A stretch of DNA of 64,000 nt from Pseudomonadota bacterium. Its GTDB lineage: Bacteria; Pseudomonadota; Alphaproteobacteria; SHVZ01. The notes below the pieces were generated by a model. The model worked only from the letters and a program-made list of their open reading frames with translations, was not told the DNA's origin and did not search any database. The stretch lies in contig JACQAG010000012.1 of assembly GCA_016195085.1 (NCBI GenBank), positions 60,416 to 124,415 on the forward strand, read 5' to 3'. Below, piece by piece: positions 24,610 to 33,687 of this stretch. Made by a program: the position numbers and the translations under genes. Every line of letters begins with the position of its first letter. Within the stretch, counting starts at the first letter, position 1.

Positions 24610-25434
24610 ATGCGAAAGCCGCAATTCCGCGCGCGCGGGCCGCATATTCCCCCCTTGGACGGGGTCGTCCAGTACCCGTTCGAGCCGGGCTACGTCGTTT
24701 TCACCCAACCCACGGCCAAGCGGCTCCGGGTCCAAGTCGGCGACATCATGATCGCAGACACGACCCGAGCCCTCATGCTGTGGGAAACCGAGCATCTGCC
24801 GGTCTACTATTTCCCGCTGGCGGACATTCGCATGGACCTGATGACGGCGACGGGCCACGCGAGCCAGTGCCCCTACAAGGGAACGGCGCGCTACTACACC
24901 GTCGCTGCCGGCGGCAAGGCGATCGAAAACATCATGTGGCAGTACCCCGATCCGATCCCGGGCTGCCCGCCGATCGCCGACTATGGCAGCTTCTATTGGA
25001 CCAAGGCCGACCACTGGTACGAGGAGGACGAGGAGGTCTTCGTGCATGCGCGCGATCCCTATCGGCGCATCGATTGCCTGGCGAGCAGCCGGCAGGTTCA
25101 AATCTACGTCCGGGGCGTGCTGGTGGCGGACTCTTCTCGCGCGGTGTTCCTCTACGAGACAGGTTTGCCCACGCGCTTCTATCTGCCGCCGGAAGACGTG
25201 CGCGCCGACATCCTGGCCGCCAGCGAGCACCGCACATCCTGTCCCTACAAGGGCCGCGCCAGCTACTGGCATGTCGTCGTCAACGGCCAGCGCCACGAGA
25301 ACCTGATTTGGTTCTACGCGGAGACGCGGGCAGAGGTGGCGCCGATCAGGGGACGCCTTGCCTTCTACAATGAGAAGGTGGACCGCATCCTCCTCGATGG
25401 CGAGGAGCTGCCCCGCCCGGCTCCGGTTGCCTAG
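24610..25434 (+). CDS. DUF427-domain protein (two tandem domains)
   Basis: With the ATG at 24610 (GGAGGAGCCGAG upstream) the protein has 274 residues. Two DUF427 domains are visible, each with the signature pattern VYYFPLADIRMD / RFYLPPEDVRAD followed by CPYKG and a Trp/Tyr-rich strand (ARYYTV, ASYWHV). Proteins of this family are small beta-barrel folds of unknown biochemical role. The tandem form of about 270 residues is common in proteobacteria and actinobacteria. It ends directly against a long hairpin that could terminate transcription. Confidence 0.86.
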   Translation: MRKPQFRARGPHIPPLDGVVQYPFEPGYVVFTQPTAKRLRVQVGDIMIADTTRALMLWETEHLPVYYFPLADIRMDLMTATGHASQCPYKGTARYYTVAAGGKAIENIMWQYPDPIPGCPPIADYGSFYWTKADHWYEEDEEVFVHARDPYRRIDCLASSRQVQIYVRGVLVADSSRAVFLYETGLPTRFYLPPEDVRADILAASEHRTSCPYKGRASYWHVVVNGQRHENLIWFYAETRAEVAPIRGRLAFYNEKVDRILLDGEELPRPAPVA

Positions 25435-25488
25435 TGTGCCGGTTCCGAAGTTCGCCGGCATCGCCGGCGCACTTCGGAACCGGCACAC
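25434..25488. repeat. Long hairpin element 1 (18-bp perfect outer stem), possible terminator
   Basis: The arms GTGTGCCGGTTCCGAAGT (25434-25451) and ACTTCGGAACCGGCACAC (25471-25488) are perfectly complementary. Inside, CGCCGGC and GCCGGCG add 7 more pairs around a 3-base loop. It starts at the stop codon of the DUF427 gene and lies between converging genes. There is no T-run, so it may be a palindromic interspersed repeat that also stops transcription. Confidence 0.65.
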
Positions 25489-25503
25489 GACATATTCAAT
25501 AAG

Positions 25504-25560
25504 CTAGTGTCGACCTGAATCGGAAATTCGCAGTCACGAATTTCAGATTCACGACACTAG
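25504..25560. repeat. Long hairpin element 2
   Basis: The outer arms CTAGTGTCG and CGACACTAG, then GAATC/GATTC, then AAATTCG/CGAATTT form a 21-bp interrupted stem with loop CAGTCA. It ends 6 bp before the stop of the MlrC-like gene on the minus strand. Elements 1 and 2 both follow a TAGTGT start and look like members of one palindromic family. Confidence 0.6.
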
Positions 25561-25566
25561 GAGCTG

Positions 25567-27078
25567 CTAGTCACAGGATCCCGCGTCGTAGGTCGTTTGC
25601 GCATCGAGAGGGAAGATCGGCCGCGGCACATGGCTGTAAGGGAAGCGCTGGACCTGCGTCGTCGAGAGCCCGGTGCCGTCGCAGACGATGATCCTCCCCG
25701 CGATCGGTCCGAAGGCGGCGCGGAAATGTTGCTGGGATTTGAGGGCGACGACCCGGTGCCGCGCCGGATCGATGCCGAAGGCGCGGAATTGCTGCTGATC
25801 CAGCATCTGGCTCGGCACGCTCACGACCAGGATCGAAACGCCATTCGCCTCCAGCACGGCACTCGGCCCGAAGTTGAGCTTGAGGCCGCCCACCATCGGT
25901 CCGTCGCCCGTGTAGTTGCCGTCGAATAGGCCGACAAGCGTGCCGGACAGCTTGAGCGGCGGCCCGCCAAAGGCCGGGTCGGTCTTGCCGCCCAGCAGGA
26001 TTTCGACGCGCTCGCCGGGCGCATGCCGGTTGAGCTCGAGGGCGGCCTCAGGGTCGACCATCGGCCCGAAGCAAGCGCCTTCGAGCTGCGCCGTCAGCAT
26101 GGCGCTGAGCAGCTCCGTCGCGTCGCCATAGGCGCCGCCGCCGGGATTGTCCGAGTATTCGGCGATGATCAGCGGACCGGCAGAGAGCGGGTGCGCTCGC
26201 GCGATCTCGATCGCCTCAGCGATGGTGAAGAAGCGGTTCAGCACGTCGTGGCGCTGATCCCACATCGCCTTGGCGATGCTCCGGGCAAATTGCCGATGCG
26301 ATCCCATGTCGCCTTCCGCCGTCACCAGCACGGTCGGGCCGACCTCTGCGATATCGGCTTGGGCGAAGCCGCCATTGATGCTGACCGCGAACACGTCCGG
26401 CCGCTTCTCATAGTCTCGCGCCTTCGCTACCCACTCGATCATCGGGCCGATGTCGGTGCGGCAGCCATTCGGCTCCTCGAGCATCGGTACATGCACGCGG
26501 ATGGTGCTGGGCTTGATCTCGCCGGCCATGGTCCGGTGAATGGCTTCCGCCGCCTGCCGTGCCACCTCGCGCATGTCCACATGCGGGTAAGTCTTGAACG
26601 AGACGATGACTTGCGCCAGATCGCACATACGCTCGGTGACGTTCGCATGTAGGTCGAGGGTGATCCCGATCGGCACGTCGGGGCCCAGCACTGCGCGGAG
26701 TCTCGCCAGGGTCTCGCCTTCGCCGTCTTCGCTCGCTTCCGTGACCATGGCGCCATGGAGGGCCAGCAGGACGCCGTCGATCCGCTCCTTGTTGCGGCGC
26801 GCGGTATCGACCATCACGCCGACGATGCGCTCGAAGGCCTCGGATGTCACCGGACCGGCCGGCTCGGCGAACGCGCTGATGCTGTGGATGACCGTGCTGC
26901 CGTGCCGGCGCGCCACGTCGAGGAAGCCGGCGAGGCCGGTATTCGCCTCGCCCCGCGCCGCCATGGCGCTGTTGCCGAGATACAAGGTGCGATCCACGAA
27001 GGATTGGTAGCCGGCCTTGCGCCGGCTGAAGCAATGGCTCTCATGCGAGAACTCGCCGGTGAGGATGGTGAAGGCCAT
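25567..27078 (-). CDS. M81-family metallopeptidase (MlrC-like), copy 2
   Basis: This 503-residue protein is the more canonical of the two MlrC-type peptidases in the window. Metal-ligand motifs are TLDLHANVTERM and TYPHVDMREVA; the N-terminus SHESHCFSRR corresponds to the SHETNTFS motif. The C-terminal domain has KSQQHFRAAFGPIA, matching KSHNHFSAAFSPIA in copy 1. It is cytoplasmic and probably hydrolyses small modified peptides. It stands alone on the minus strand between a double hairpin and a divergent GNAT gene. Confidence 0.9.
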   Translation of the reverse strand: MAFTILTGEFSHESHCFSRRKAGYQSFVDRTLYLGNSAMAARGEANTGLAGFLDVARRHGSTVIHSISAFAEPAGPVTSEAFERIVGVMVDTARRNKERIDGVLLALHGAMVTEASEDGEGETLARLRAVLGPDVPIGITLDLHANVTERMCDLAQVIVSFKTYPHVDMREVARQAAEAIHRTMAGEIKPSTIRVHVPMLEEPNGCRTDIGPMIEWVAKARDYEKRPDVFAVSINGGFAQADIAEVGPTVLVTAEGDMGSHRQFARSIAKAMWDQRHDVLNRFFTIAEAIEIARAHPLSAGPLIIAEYSDNPGGGAYGDATELLSAMLTAQLEGACFGPMVDPEAALELNRHAPGERVEILLGGKTDPAFGGPPLKLSGTLVGLFDGNYTGDGPMVGGLKLNFGPSAVLEANGVSILVVSVPSQMLDQQQFRAFGIDPARHRVVALKSQQHFRAAFGPIAGRIIVCDGTGLSTTQVQRFPYSHVPRPIFPLDAQTTYDAGSCD

Positions 27079-27196
27079 GGCGACCGATCCAGCTCTTGCG
27101 CTCTTGAAGAGCGGAAGGTTAGTTCAGTCGATACAGGCAGTCGATCTGAAACGCGGGTGGGTTCGGCTCGTGCCGGCGCATTGTCAGGAGAGAGAT

Positions 27197-27625
27197 ATGC
27201 AAATCCGCTCGGCCATGCTCGATGACGCGGCCGCGGTCGGCGAGCTCATGCGGGAACTTGGATATGAGCTCACCGACGCAAAGACAGCACGCCGGCTTGA
27301 AGCTGTATTGGCGACCGGATGCGATAAGGTCTACCTCTTGGTCGAAGGCGATGATCCGCTCGGGCTGGTTGCACTCCGTCGGGCTCCGGCGCTGCATCGC
27401 GCCTTGCCGATTGCGACCATCACCGTCCTTGTCGTGCATGCTGGGGCACGGCGTCGTGGCGCCGGCCGCTGCATGATCGAACATGCGACCAAGTGGGCTC
27501 GGGAGAACGGTTGCTGCTCCGTCGGTCTCACCACGCGAATATCACGCACAGAGGCGCATGCATTCTATCGGGCCGTCGGATTCGAGAGCAAATCCGTCGG
27601 CTTTTACCGAAATCTGGACGACTAA
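27197..27625 (+). CDS. GNAT-family N-acetyltransferase
   Basis: The ATG at 27197 follows GGAGAGAG and gives a 142-residue protein of standard single-domain GNAT size. Motif A (ITVLVVHAGARRRGAGRCMI) carries the acetyl-CoA pyrophosphate-binding RRRGAG loop, and motif B ends in EAHAFYRAVGFE, which is typical. The in-frame extension back to 27017 overlaps the divergent peptidase gene and is rejected. The acyl acceptor (small amine or protein) cannot be deduced. Confidence 0.88.
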   Translation: MQIRSAMLDDAAAVGELMRELGYELTDAKTARRLEAVLATGCDKVYLLVEGDDPLGLVALRRAPALHRALPIATITVLVVHAGARRRGAGRCMIEHATKWARENGCCSVGLTTRISRTEAHAFYRAVGFESKSVGFYRNLDD

Positions 27626-27638
27626 GGCGCCTCTTGGC

Positions 27639-28409
27639 TCAGGCCGCGAACCTGATCGCAGTCGGCAGCGTGCCGGCCTCGGCGGCCAGTACATGGTCCG
27701 GCGGCACCTCGTTCCAATGGTGGAGATCGGCATCGAGCGGCTCGGAGACGACGGTGAGATTGCCGTGCTCGCTGCTCCAGTAGAGCGACGGCGGATTGCC
27801 CTCGGAGGCATAGCGGATCGCATAGAGACGATGGCCGTCGGAGAGGGCGGCGGTCATGCGGAAGGCTTCGGTCACCTCGGCCGCGCGCGCCGTCGCCTGC
27901 ACCAGGGCCAGCGAGCGGTTGATGGCCTCCACCGGATCGCGCTCGAGCCCGTTGGCGAACAGCATCAGGAAGAACAGCTCGCTATCGGTGGTGCCCAGCC
28001 GGTGCACGAACAGCTCGTCCGGCACCAGATTCTCCAGCTTGCGCCTGAGGCGGTCATAGCCGCCGACCTGCCCGTTGTGCATGAACATCCAGCCCTTATG
28101 GCCAAAGGGATGGCAGTTGGCTCTGGAGGTGGCGGTCCCGGTCGAGGCGCGCACATGGGCGAAGAACAGCCGTGATGAGATCTGGTGCGACAGGCTGCGC
28201 AGATTGGGGTCGTTCCAGGCCGGCAGAATATCCCGGTAGATGCCGGGGATGTCGCGTTCGCCGTACCAGCCCACGCCGAAGCCGTCGCCATTGGTGGTGA
28301 CATGCGTCTTGCGCGCATGCAGGCTCTGATGGATGAGCGAATTCTCCGGCTCGAAGATGAGCGTGTCCAGATAGATGGGTTGACCGCGATAGGTGAGCCA
28401 GCGGCACAT
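27639..28409 (-). CDS. Class II glutamine amidotransferase (EgtC/YafJ-like)
   Basis: With the start at 28409 (GGGGGGA site upstream) the protein begins MCRWLTYRG, placing the nucleophilic cysteine at residue 2, as required for N-terminal nucleophile amidotransferases. Further family motifs are GDGFGVGWYG, FAHVRAST, and HNGQVGGYDRLRR. Length 256 residues fits the stand-alone YafJ/EgtC group. EgtC acts in ergothioneine synthesis, but no egtB or egtD is near, so the substrate is left open. A longer frame upstream lacks the N-terminal Cys and is not used. Confidence 0.88.
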   Translation of the reverse strand: MCRWLTYRGQPIYLDTLIFEPENSLIHQSLHARKTHVTTNGDGFGVGWYGERDIPGIYRDILPAWNDPNLRSLSHQISSRLFFAHVRASTGTATSRANCHPFGHKGWMFMHNGQVGGYDRLRRKLENLVPDELFVHRLGTTDSELFFLMLFANGLERDPVEAINRSLALVQATARAAEVTEAFRMTAALSDGHRLYAIRYASEGNPPSLYWSSEHGNLTVVSEPLDADLHHWNEVPPDHVLAAEAGTLPTAIRFAA

Positions 28410-28674
28410 GGTGCAATCCCCCCGAAGCGTCACCGAAGCCAGCAACTCTCGCAGATTCGCAGACTCGGGCAAACAAGGCGTTAAGCCGATCCACCGCTCC
28501 TGGAGCCTCGCCGGGGACGAAGATTTCGCGAGGTTCCAAGCGCCTTCTGGTGTATTCGTTGACGGCGTTGCGGCAAGGAAAAGGCACGCCGCGGAACACC
28601 CCGGACTTGTTTGCAAGTCCCTAAGAATGCTGGGAAAATCGGCGGCAATCGAAGCCGCCCGAGGGGAAACGCCT

Positions 28675-29724
28675 ATGCTGAATCGCTTCATCGACCTCTA
28701 TAGCGACACCAAGACCAAGCCGACGCGGGAAATGCGGGCGTTCATGGCGAATGCCGAGGTCGGTGACGAGCAGAAGGATGAGGACCCGACGGTGCTGAGG
28801 CTGGCCGAGAGGGTCTGCGATCTCTTGGGCAAGGAGGCGGCCGTGTTCCTGCCGTCGGGCACCATGTGCAACGAGATTGCGCTCGCGGTGCACTGTCGGC
28901 CGGGGGACGAGGTGATTTGCGATCGCACCGCCCACATCGTCACCTCCGAGGCCGGAGGGCCGGCGGCGCTTGCCGGCGTGATGATTCATTCGATCGACGG
29001 CGATCGTGGGATGTACAGCGCCGCACAGCTCGCAGAGGCGATCCGCACCGAGACCCGCTACACCCCACGCTCGCGCCTGGCCGTCGTCGAGCAAACCTCG
29101 AACTTCGGCGGCGGCTCGATCTGGCCGCTCGCCCAAATCGAGGATGTGGCTGCGGTCGCGCGCGCCCGCAATATGTCGCTCCACATGGATGGCGCCCGGC
29201 TGTTGAATGCCACCATTGCCTCAGGCGTAACGGCGCGACGTTACGCCGAACCCTTCGACACCGCATGGATCGACTTCACCAAGGGTTTGGGAGCGCCCGT
29301 GGGCGCGATGCTGGCGGGATCCAAGGATCACATCAACGAGGCCTGGCGGTTGAAACAGCGCCTGGGCGGTGCCATGCGCCAAGCCGGCATCATCGCTGCA
29401 GCCGGGCTCTATGCGCTCGATCACCACGTCGACCGCCTGAGCGAGGACCACGACAACGCCCGCCATTTCGCCTGCGGGCTGGCGGAGATCGACGGGATCG
29501 AGATCGATTCGGACCGGGTGGAGACCAACATCGTCTTCTTCGACGTCGCGGCGCTGGGTTGGCAGGCGAGCGATCTCGTGGCCGTGCTCAAGGGTGAAGG
29601 TGTGGGACTCGGTGCCTTCGGCCCTTCGCGCATCCGCGCCGTCACCCATCTCGACGTCGCCCGCGCCGATATCGACCGGGCGCTTGGCATCATTCGCGCC
29701 GTACTGGCCCGGCGCCGCAATTAG
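28675..29724 (+). CDS. Low-specificity threonine aldolase-type PLP enzyme
   Basis: The ATG at 28675 follows GAGGGGAAA and gives 349 residues, the usual length. It opens with IDLYSDTKTKPTREM, the family N-terminus; the PLP lysine is in WIDFTKGLGAPVGAML, and HMDGARLLNA supplies the cofactor aspartate. The reaction is retro-aldol cleavage of L-threonine or a beta-hydroxy amino acid to glycine plus an aldehyde. Upstream is a perfect 7-bp palindrome GGACTTG-TTTG-CAAGTCC (28603-28620) that could be an operator. The SDR gene starts 17 bp after the stop and is probably co-transcribed. Confidence 0.92.
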   Translation: MLNRFIDLYSDTKTKPTREMRAFMANAEVGDEQKDEDPTVLRLAERVCDLLGKEAAVFLPSGTMCNEIALAVHCRPGDEVICDRTAHIVTSEAGGPAALAGVMIHSIDGDRGMYSAAQLAEAIRTETRYTPRSRLAVVEQTSNFGGGSIWPLAQIEDVAAVARARNMSLHMDGARLLNATIASGVTARRYAEPFDTAWIDFTKGLGAPVGAMLAGSKDHINEAWRLKQRLGGAMRQAGIIAAAGLYALDHHVDRLSEDHDNARHFACGLAEIDGIEIDSDRVETNIVFFDVAALGWQASDLVAVLKGEGVGLGAFGPSRIRAVTHLDVARADIDRALGIIRAVLARRRN

Positions 29725-29741
29725 CCGTCTATTCCGGAGCG

Positions 29742-30512
29742 ATGCCGATGCTGGAGATCTTCTCGCTCAAGGAACGAGTGGCGCTGGTGACCGGCGCATC
29801 GCACGGGCTGGGTGCCGCCATGGCGGAGGGACTCGCCCGCGCCGGCGCCCATGTCGTCATGAATGCCCGCGGCGCCGAGCGCCTCCAGACCGCCGTACGC
29901 GCCCTCAAGGATGCGGGGCTCTCCGTCAGCGCCTCGCCGTTCGATACGATGGATGCACCGGCCGCCCGGGCGGCGCTGGAACGCATCAAGGCCGAGCATG
30001 GACGCCTCGACATCCTCATCAACAACGCAGCCTATGGCGTGCCGAAGAACACCCTGGAGACGAGCGATGGGGAGTGGTCCGAGATCCTGAACGTAGCGCT
30101 CACCTCCTGCGTGCGCTTGTCGAGGCAGGCGGTGCCGATGATGGCTGAGCGCCGATGGGGGCGCATCATCATGATCTCCTCGATCAATGCCCGGATCGTG
30201 CGCGGTACCAACACCGCCTATGTCGCGGCCAAGGCCGGGCTCGAAGGACTGACCCGTGCCATGGCTTCCGAATTCGCCGAGTTCGGCATCAACGTCAATG
30301 CCATCGCTCCGGGATACATCGCCACCAACGAGGGAACGGCGCTCCGCACCAATCCGCAGCTTCGCGATTGGATCGCCGGGCGCACGGTCCTGAAGCGTTG
30401 GGGACGGGCCGCTGAGCTTGCCGGCGCGGCCGTGTTCCTGGCGAGCGAGGCGGCCTCCTACACCACCGGCCATGTGCTGACCGTCGACGGCGGCATGTCG
30501 ATTGCGATCTGA
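29742..30512 (+). CDS. Short-chain dehydrogenase/reductase
   Basis: This 256-residue classical SDR has the cofactor loop TGASHGLGAAMA, the NNAAYG motif, and the catalytic serine and YxxxK (SSINARIVRGTNTAYVAAKAG). The C-terminus with TGHVLTVDGGMSI is typical of the 3-oxoacyl-reductase-like or gluconate-5-dehydrogenase-like subgroup. It is coupled to the threonine aldolase gene. Substrate is unknown; an oxidoreductase acting on the aldehyde or hydroxy-acid product is plausible. Confidence 0.92.
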   Translation: MPMLEIFSLKERVALVTGASHGLGAAMAEGLARAGAHVVMNARGAERLQTAVRALKDAGLSVSASPFDTMDAPAARAALERIKAEHGRLDILINNAAYGVPKNTLETSDGEWSEILNVALTSCVRLSRQAVPMMAERRWGRIIMISSINARIVRGTNTAYVAAKAGLEGLTRAMASEFAEFGINVNAIAPGYIATNEGTALRTNPQLRDWIAGRTVLKRWGRAAELAGAAVFLASEAASYTTGHVLTVDGGMSIAI

Positions 30513-30514
30513 GG

Positions 30515-31213
30515 CTAAGCCGGAGGTGCGTCGTCTCCAAGGAGCGGAAGCAGCCCGGCGATGTCCTCCAGGACGAAATCGGGACGCGGCACGGACCGGT
30601 GGAGCTCGACGCCTCGACGGTTGATCCAAGCGATCCTCAGCCCCAACGGCTTGCCGCCGACCATGTCGGTGAACTGCGACTGGCCTGCGTGCAGGATCCG
30701 ATCCTTAGGCACGCCCGCATGCTCGATCAAATAGCGGAACAACGTGCCGTCGGGCTTGTAGCCCCGGGCGCGCTCTGCCGTACAGACGAGATCGAAGCTC
30801 CGGCCGAGGGGCGTCAGAGCCAGCAAATCGTCGTCGATGTTGGAGACAATCGCTAGCCGATGCCGCCGGCTCAGGGCATCCAGCGTCGCGGTCACCTCCG
30901 GATAGAGCCTGAAGCCGCCGAACGCGTCGAAATAGCGCCCGATCAGCCCGGGGCGGCCGTCGAGGCCGAAATGCGCGAACGCCTCCGACAAGGAAAGCTC
31001 GCAGATCTCCTTGTAGCTTCGATAGGGCTCCCAATAGCGCGCGATGTTGCGCTCTTCCCAGTATTCCCAGAAGGGCTTGACGTCGACCTCAGCCGCACCG
31101 CTGTCGGCGAGGATCGAGCGGAATGCCCCGTAGGAGCCTTCGCGCACGCTGATAAGCGTGCCGAAGACGTCGAAGGAAAGCAGCTGGGGAGGCGGGTGAA
31201 TGCGCGAACCCAT
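30515..31213 (-). CDS. HAD-family hydrolase (haloacid dehalogenase type II-like)
   Basis: Starting at the ATG at 31213, this is a 232-residue HAD subfamily IA protein. Motif I is SFDVFGTL (Asp nucleophile), motif II VSNIDDD, motif III lysine in GYKPDG, and motif IV QSQFTDMVGGK. The second Asp of the phosphatase DxD is absent (DVFGT), which is the arrangement of 2-haloacid dehalogenases, but many such proteins are phosphatases. It converges tightly with the SDR gene (2 bp between stops). Confidence 0.87.
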   Translation of the reverse strand: MGSRIHPPPQLLSFDVFGTLISVREGSYGAFRSILADSGAAEVDVKPFWEYWEERNIARYWEPYRSYKEICELSLSEAFAHFGLDGRPGLIGRYFDAFGGFRLYPEVTATLDALSRRHRLAIVSNIDDDLLALTPLGRSFDLVCTAERARGYKPDGTLFRYLIEHAGVPKDRILHAGQSQFTDMVGGKPLGLRIAWINRRGVELHRSVPRPDFVLEDIAGLLPLLGDDAPPA

Positions 31214-31250
31214 CGTGCCGTCGCCCGCAGGCGAGCCGGTCCGGCGTCGG

Positions 31251-31868
31251 CTAGTGAACCGTCGCCTTGGGGCCAAGCTCGATCGCTTGGCGGAACGCGC
31301 GGTTGGCCTCGGAGAGAATGATCTGCCGTGTGGTCTGGATGACGAAGGGCGCCCATTCCGTGCCGAACAGCATGGCGATCGAGCCGTACACCAGGAACAG
31401 CCCGGGCTTGGCTTGCGGTGCCGCCTCGCGCACGGCTTTCGCATAGCTCGCCAGGATCTGCACGAGCTTTCGGCGTTCGGCGTGGTTGCGGGCGCCACGG
31501 GCGAGCTTGGTCGAATTGACGGAGGCGGGAAAGTCCGAGGGGACATGCTCGAAAAACTCGGAGAGCAACGTCACCACCGCGGCATGCGGCTGGGTGCTCG
31601 CCTGCCCGGCAATGAGCCTGTCGGCTCGGTCGAGCCATTCCTCGATCGCCCCGATCGGCCGCAGGGACACGAAATCGATGGTCGCCGTCGCGAAGGTGAG
31701 CACGCGCTCATCGACCGGCGTGCCGGCAAGCACGCCGCAGAGCTTCTCGGCGTAGAACGCGCGCAGCTTGTGGAGCGCCTGAGCCTCCTCGGGCGAGAGG
31801 TCATCGACCGAGATGTCGCGCACGGCGTGGGGGGAACGCATGGTCAAAGGCTTCACGGGTCGGTCCAT
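31251..31868 (-). CDS. Hypothetical protein
   Basis: This 205-residue soluble protein has no recognised domain. It is largely helical, with a conserved-looking C-terminal half (KPGLFLVYGSIAMLFGTEWAPFVIQTTRQIILSEANRAFRQAIEL). It lies 37 bp upstream of the HAD gene on the same strand, so the two may be an operon. No function is proposed. Confidence 0.66.
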   Translation of the reverse strand: MDRPVKPLTMRSPHAVRDISVDDLSPEEAQALHKLRAFYAEKLCGVLAGTPVDERVLTFATATIDFVSLRPIGAIEEWLDRADRLIAGQASTQPHAAVVTLLSEFFEHVPSDFPASVNSTKLARGARNHAERRKLVQILASYAKAVREAAPQAKPGLFLVYGSIAMLFGTEWAPFVIQTTRQIILSEANRAFRQAIELGPKATVH

Positions 31869-32088
31869 TCTGCTTGGGACCTTCCAACGAGAAGCGGCAA
31901 GTCCCTCTTCATGATGTTAGCGGAGGTGCGGAACCGACGCCAGCTTCGGACCTGCGGCCATCGCGCCCGCCGCCGGCTGGCGCGCGGTATTTTGCTGCGT
32001 TTCCCGGATTTTGCGGTAAGAACAAGGTGAGGAAAGCAGCGGTCGTTCGCAGCGCGGGAAGCGCCATTGCCGGAAGAGCACGCCGCCC

Positions 32089-33687
32089 ATGGAGCCCACG
32101 CAAGCCGCATCGGTCGAACTCAGGCACGAGCGCGACCGCTTCGTGGCCTTCGCCTTCGCCGCAGCGGATCTCCTGCTCGAAGTCGGCGCCGACGGACTTG
32201 TCATATTTGCCGCCGGCGCAGCTCGTCGCCTGACCGGCCGCGCCGCCGAGGCCTTGGTCGGCACCCCGATCGAGGGGCTGCTCATTCCCCCGGACTTTCG
32301 CCTGGTCGCCGCGCTCTTGCTCAAGCTCGAGGGCGGCCAGCGGCTGGCGCCCACCAGGGTCAAGATGGCGCAAGCAACCGACGGCGCCGGCCAGGCTCTG
32401 CTCAGCGTCTTTCGCCTGCCGCAGAACAAGGTCTGCCATGTGGCACTCTGCGAATTGCCCAGCGGCAGCCAGGAGGAGCCGCGCGACGCCGCGACCGGTC
32501 TGTTGACCGCCGAGTCGTTCAATTCCCGCATGGAGGCCTATCTCGCCGCCAGCAGCGACGGCGGCATGAGCCGCAAGCTCAGCCTCGTCGAGATCCCCGG
32601 GCTCGCACGGCTAAGCGAGCCAGGCCCCGAGCTCGACCGCCTCCTGGCCGATATCGGCGCCGCCTTGCGGGTCATCGCCTCCGATAGCGGGCTTGCTGGA
32701 CGGCTGAACGAGGAGCGCTTTGGGGTCGTGCAGGGCAAGTATGCCGAGGCGGGCGAGCTCGCCGACAGTCTGAAGGCCATCGCCGCCAGTGTGTCGGCGG
32801 CGATCGGGCCGGTTGCGATCGGTGTCAGCAACCTCGACCTCGCCAACCCGCCGGGTTCGGCGGCCGATCGGGTTCGCGCCGTGCGCTACGCGCTCCGGCA
32901 ATTCGCCGCCTCCGGTGCTGCGGGGCTTTCCGGCACTTCGCTCTGGCAGTCGCTCGAGGAAATGACGAGTGCTGCCGCCGGTCGCATCCAGTCCGTGCGC
33001 GAGGCGGTCAAGGACGGCCAGATCAAGCTCATCTACCAGCCGGTCGTTCGTCTGGAGGACCGAAAGCTGCACCACTACGAGGCGCTGGCGCGCCGCGACG
33101 ATGTCGCTTCGATCGCCGAGTTCGTGCAGTTCGCCGAGCAAGTCGACCTCATCTGCGAGATCGACATGGCGGTGGTGCAAGGGGTGCTCAGAACGCTCAG
33201 GAGCAGCGACCGGTCGGTCAAGATCGCCGCCAACCTCTCCGCCAAATCGATCGAGAACGATCGCTTCATGAGCGATCTCAGGCGGAGCCTCAAGACCATG
33301 GGCGTGCCGGCGGAGCGGCTCCTGTTCGAGGTGACGGAGACCACGGAATTTGCCGATCTCGCCAAGGCCGAATCGGTGCTGAATTCCCTGCAAGCGATGG
33401 GGCACGCGGTTTGCCTCGACGATTTCGGCGCCGGGGCTGCCTCCATGCGCTACATCCAGGCGCTCAGCGTCGATTTCGTGAAGATCGACGGCCGCTTCAT
33501 CCAGGAGCGCGCGGCCGGCCCCCGTGACCGCGCCATCTTGGAGGCGATCGTGACCCTTTGCCGCAGCGTCTCGATCAAGACCATCGTCGAGATGGTGGAG
33601 ACCGAAGAGCAGTCCGCGCGCGCCTCCTCCCTCGCCATCGATTTCGGCCAAGGCTACCTCTTCGGCCGTCCGGCGCCGATGCCGTAA
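32089..33687 (+). CDS. PAS - degenerate GGDEF - EAL c-di-GMP phosphodiesterase
   Basis: This 532-residue soluble protein has an N-terminal PAS-like region (about 15-110), a GGDEF-like fold (about 130-275) with LNEERFG where the GGDEF active loop should be (so no cyclase activity), and a complete EAL domain (about 300-530). The EAL residues needed for metal and substrate are all present: EALAR, NLSA, EVTET, DDFGAG, KIDGRFI, the glutamate in VEMVETEEQ, and GQGYLFGRP. It should hydrolyse c-di-GMP to pGpG. With the PilZ-like protein at 2384 it gives the locus a second-messenger arm. Confidence 0.93.
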   Translation: MEPTQAASVELRHERDRFVAFAFAAADLLLEVGADGLVIFAAGAARRLTGRAAEALVGTPIEGLLIPPDFRLVAALLLKLEGGQRLAPTRVKMAQATDGAGQALLSVFRLPQNKVCHVALCELPSGSQEEPRDAATGLLTAESFNSRMEAYLAASSDGGMSRKLSLVEIPGLARLSEPGPELDRLLADIGAALRVIASDSGLAGRLNEERFGVVQGKYAEAGELADSLKAIAASVSAAIGPVAIGVSNLDLANPPGSAADRVRAVRYALRQFAASGAAGLSGTSLWQSLEEMTSAAAGRIQSVREAVKDGQIKLIYQPVVRLEDRKLHHYEALARRDDVASIAEFVQFAEQVDLICEIDMAVVQGVLRTLRSSDRSVKIAANLSAKSIENDRFMSDLRRSLKTMGVPAERLLFEVTETTEFADLAKAESVLNSLQAMGHAVCLDDFGAGAASMRYIQALSVDFVKIDGRFIQERAAGPRDRAILEAIVTLCRSVSIKTIVEMVETEEQSARASSLAIDFGQGYLFGRPAPMP

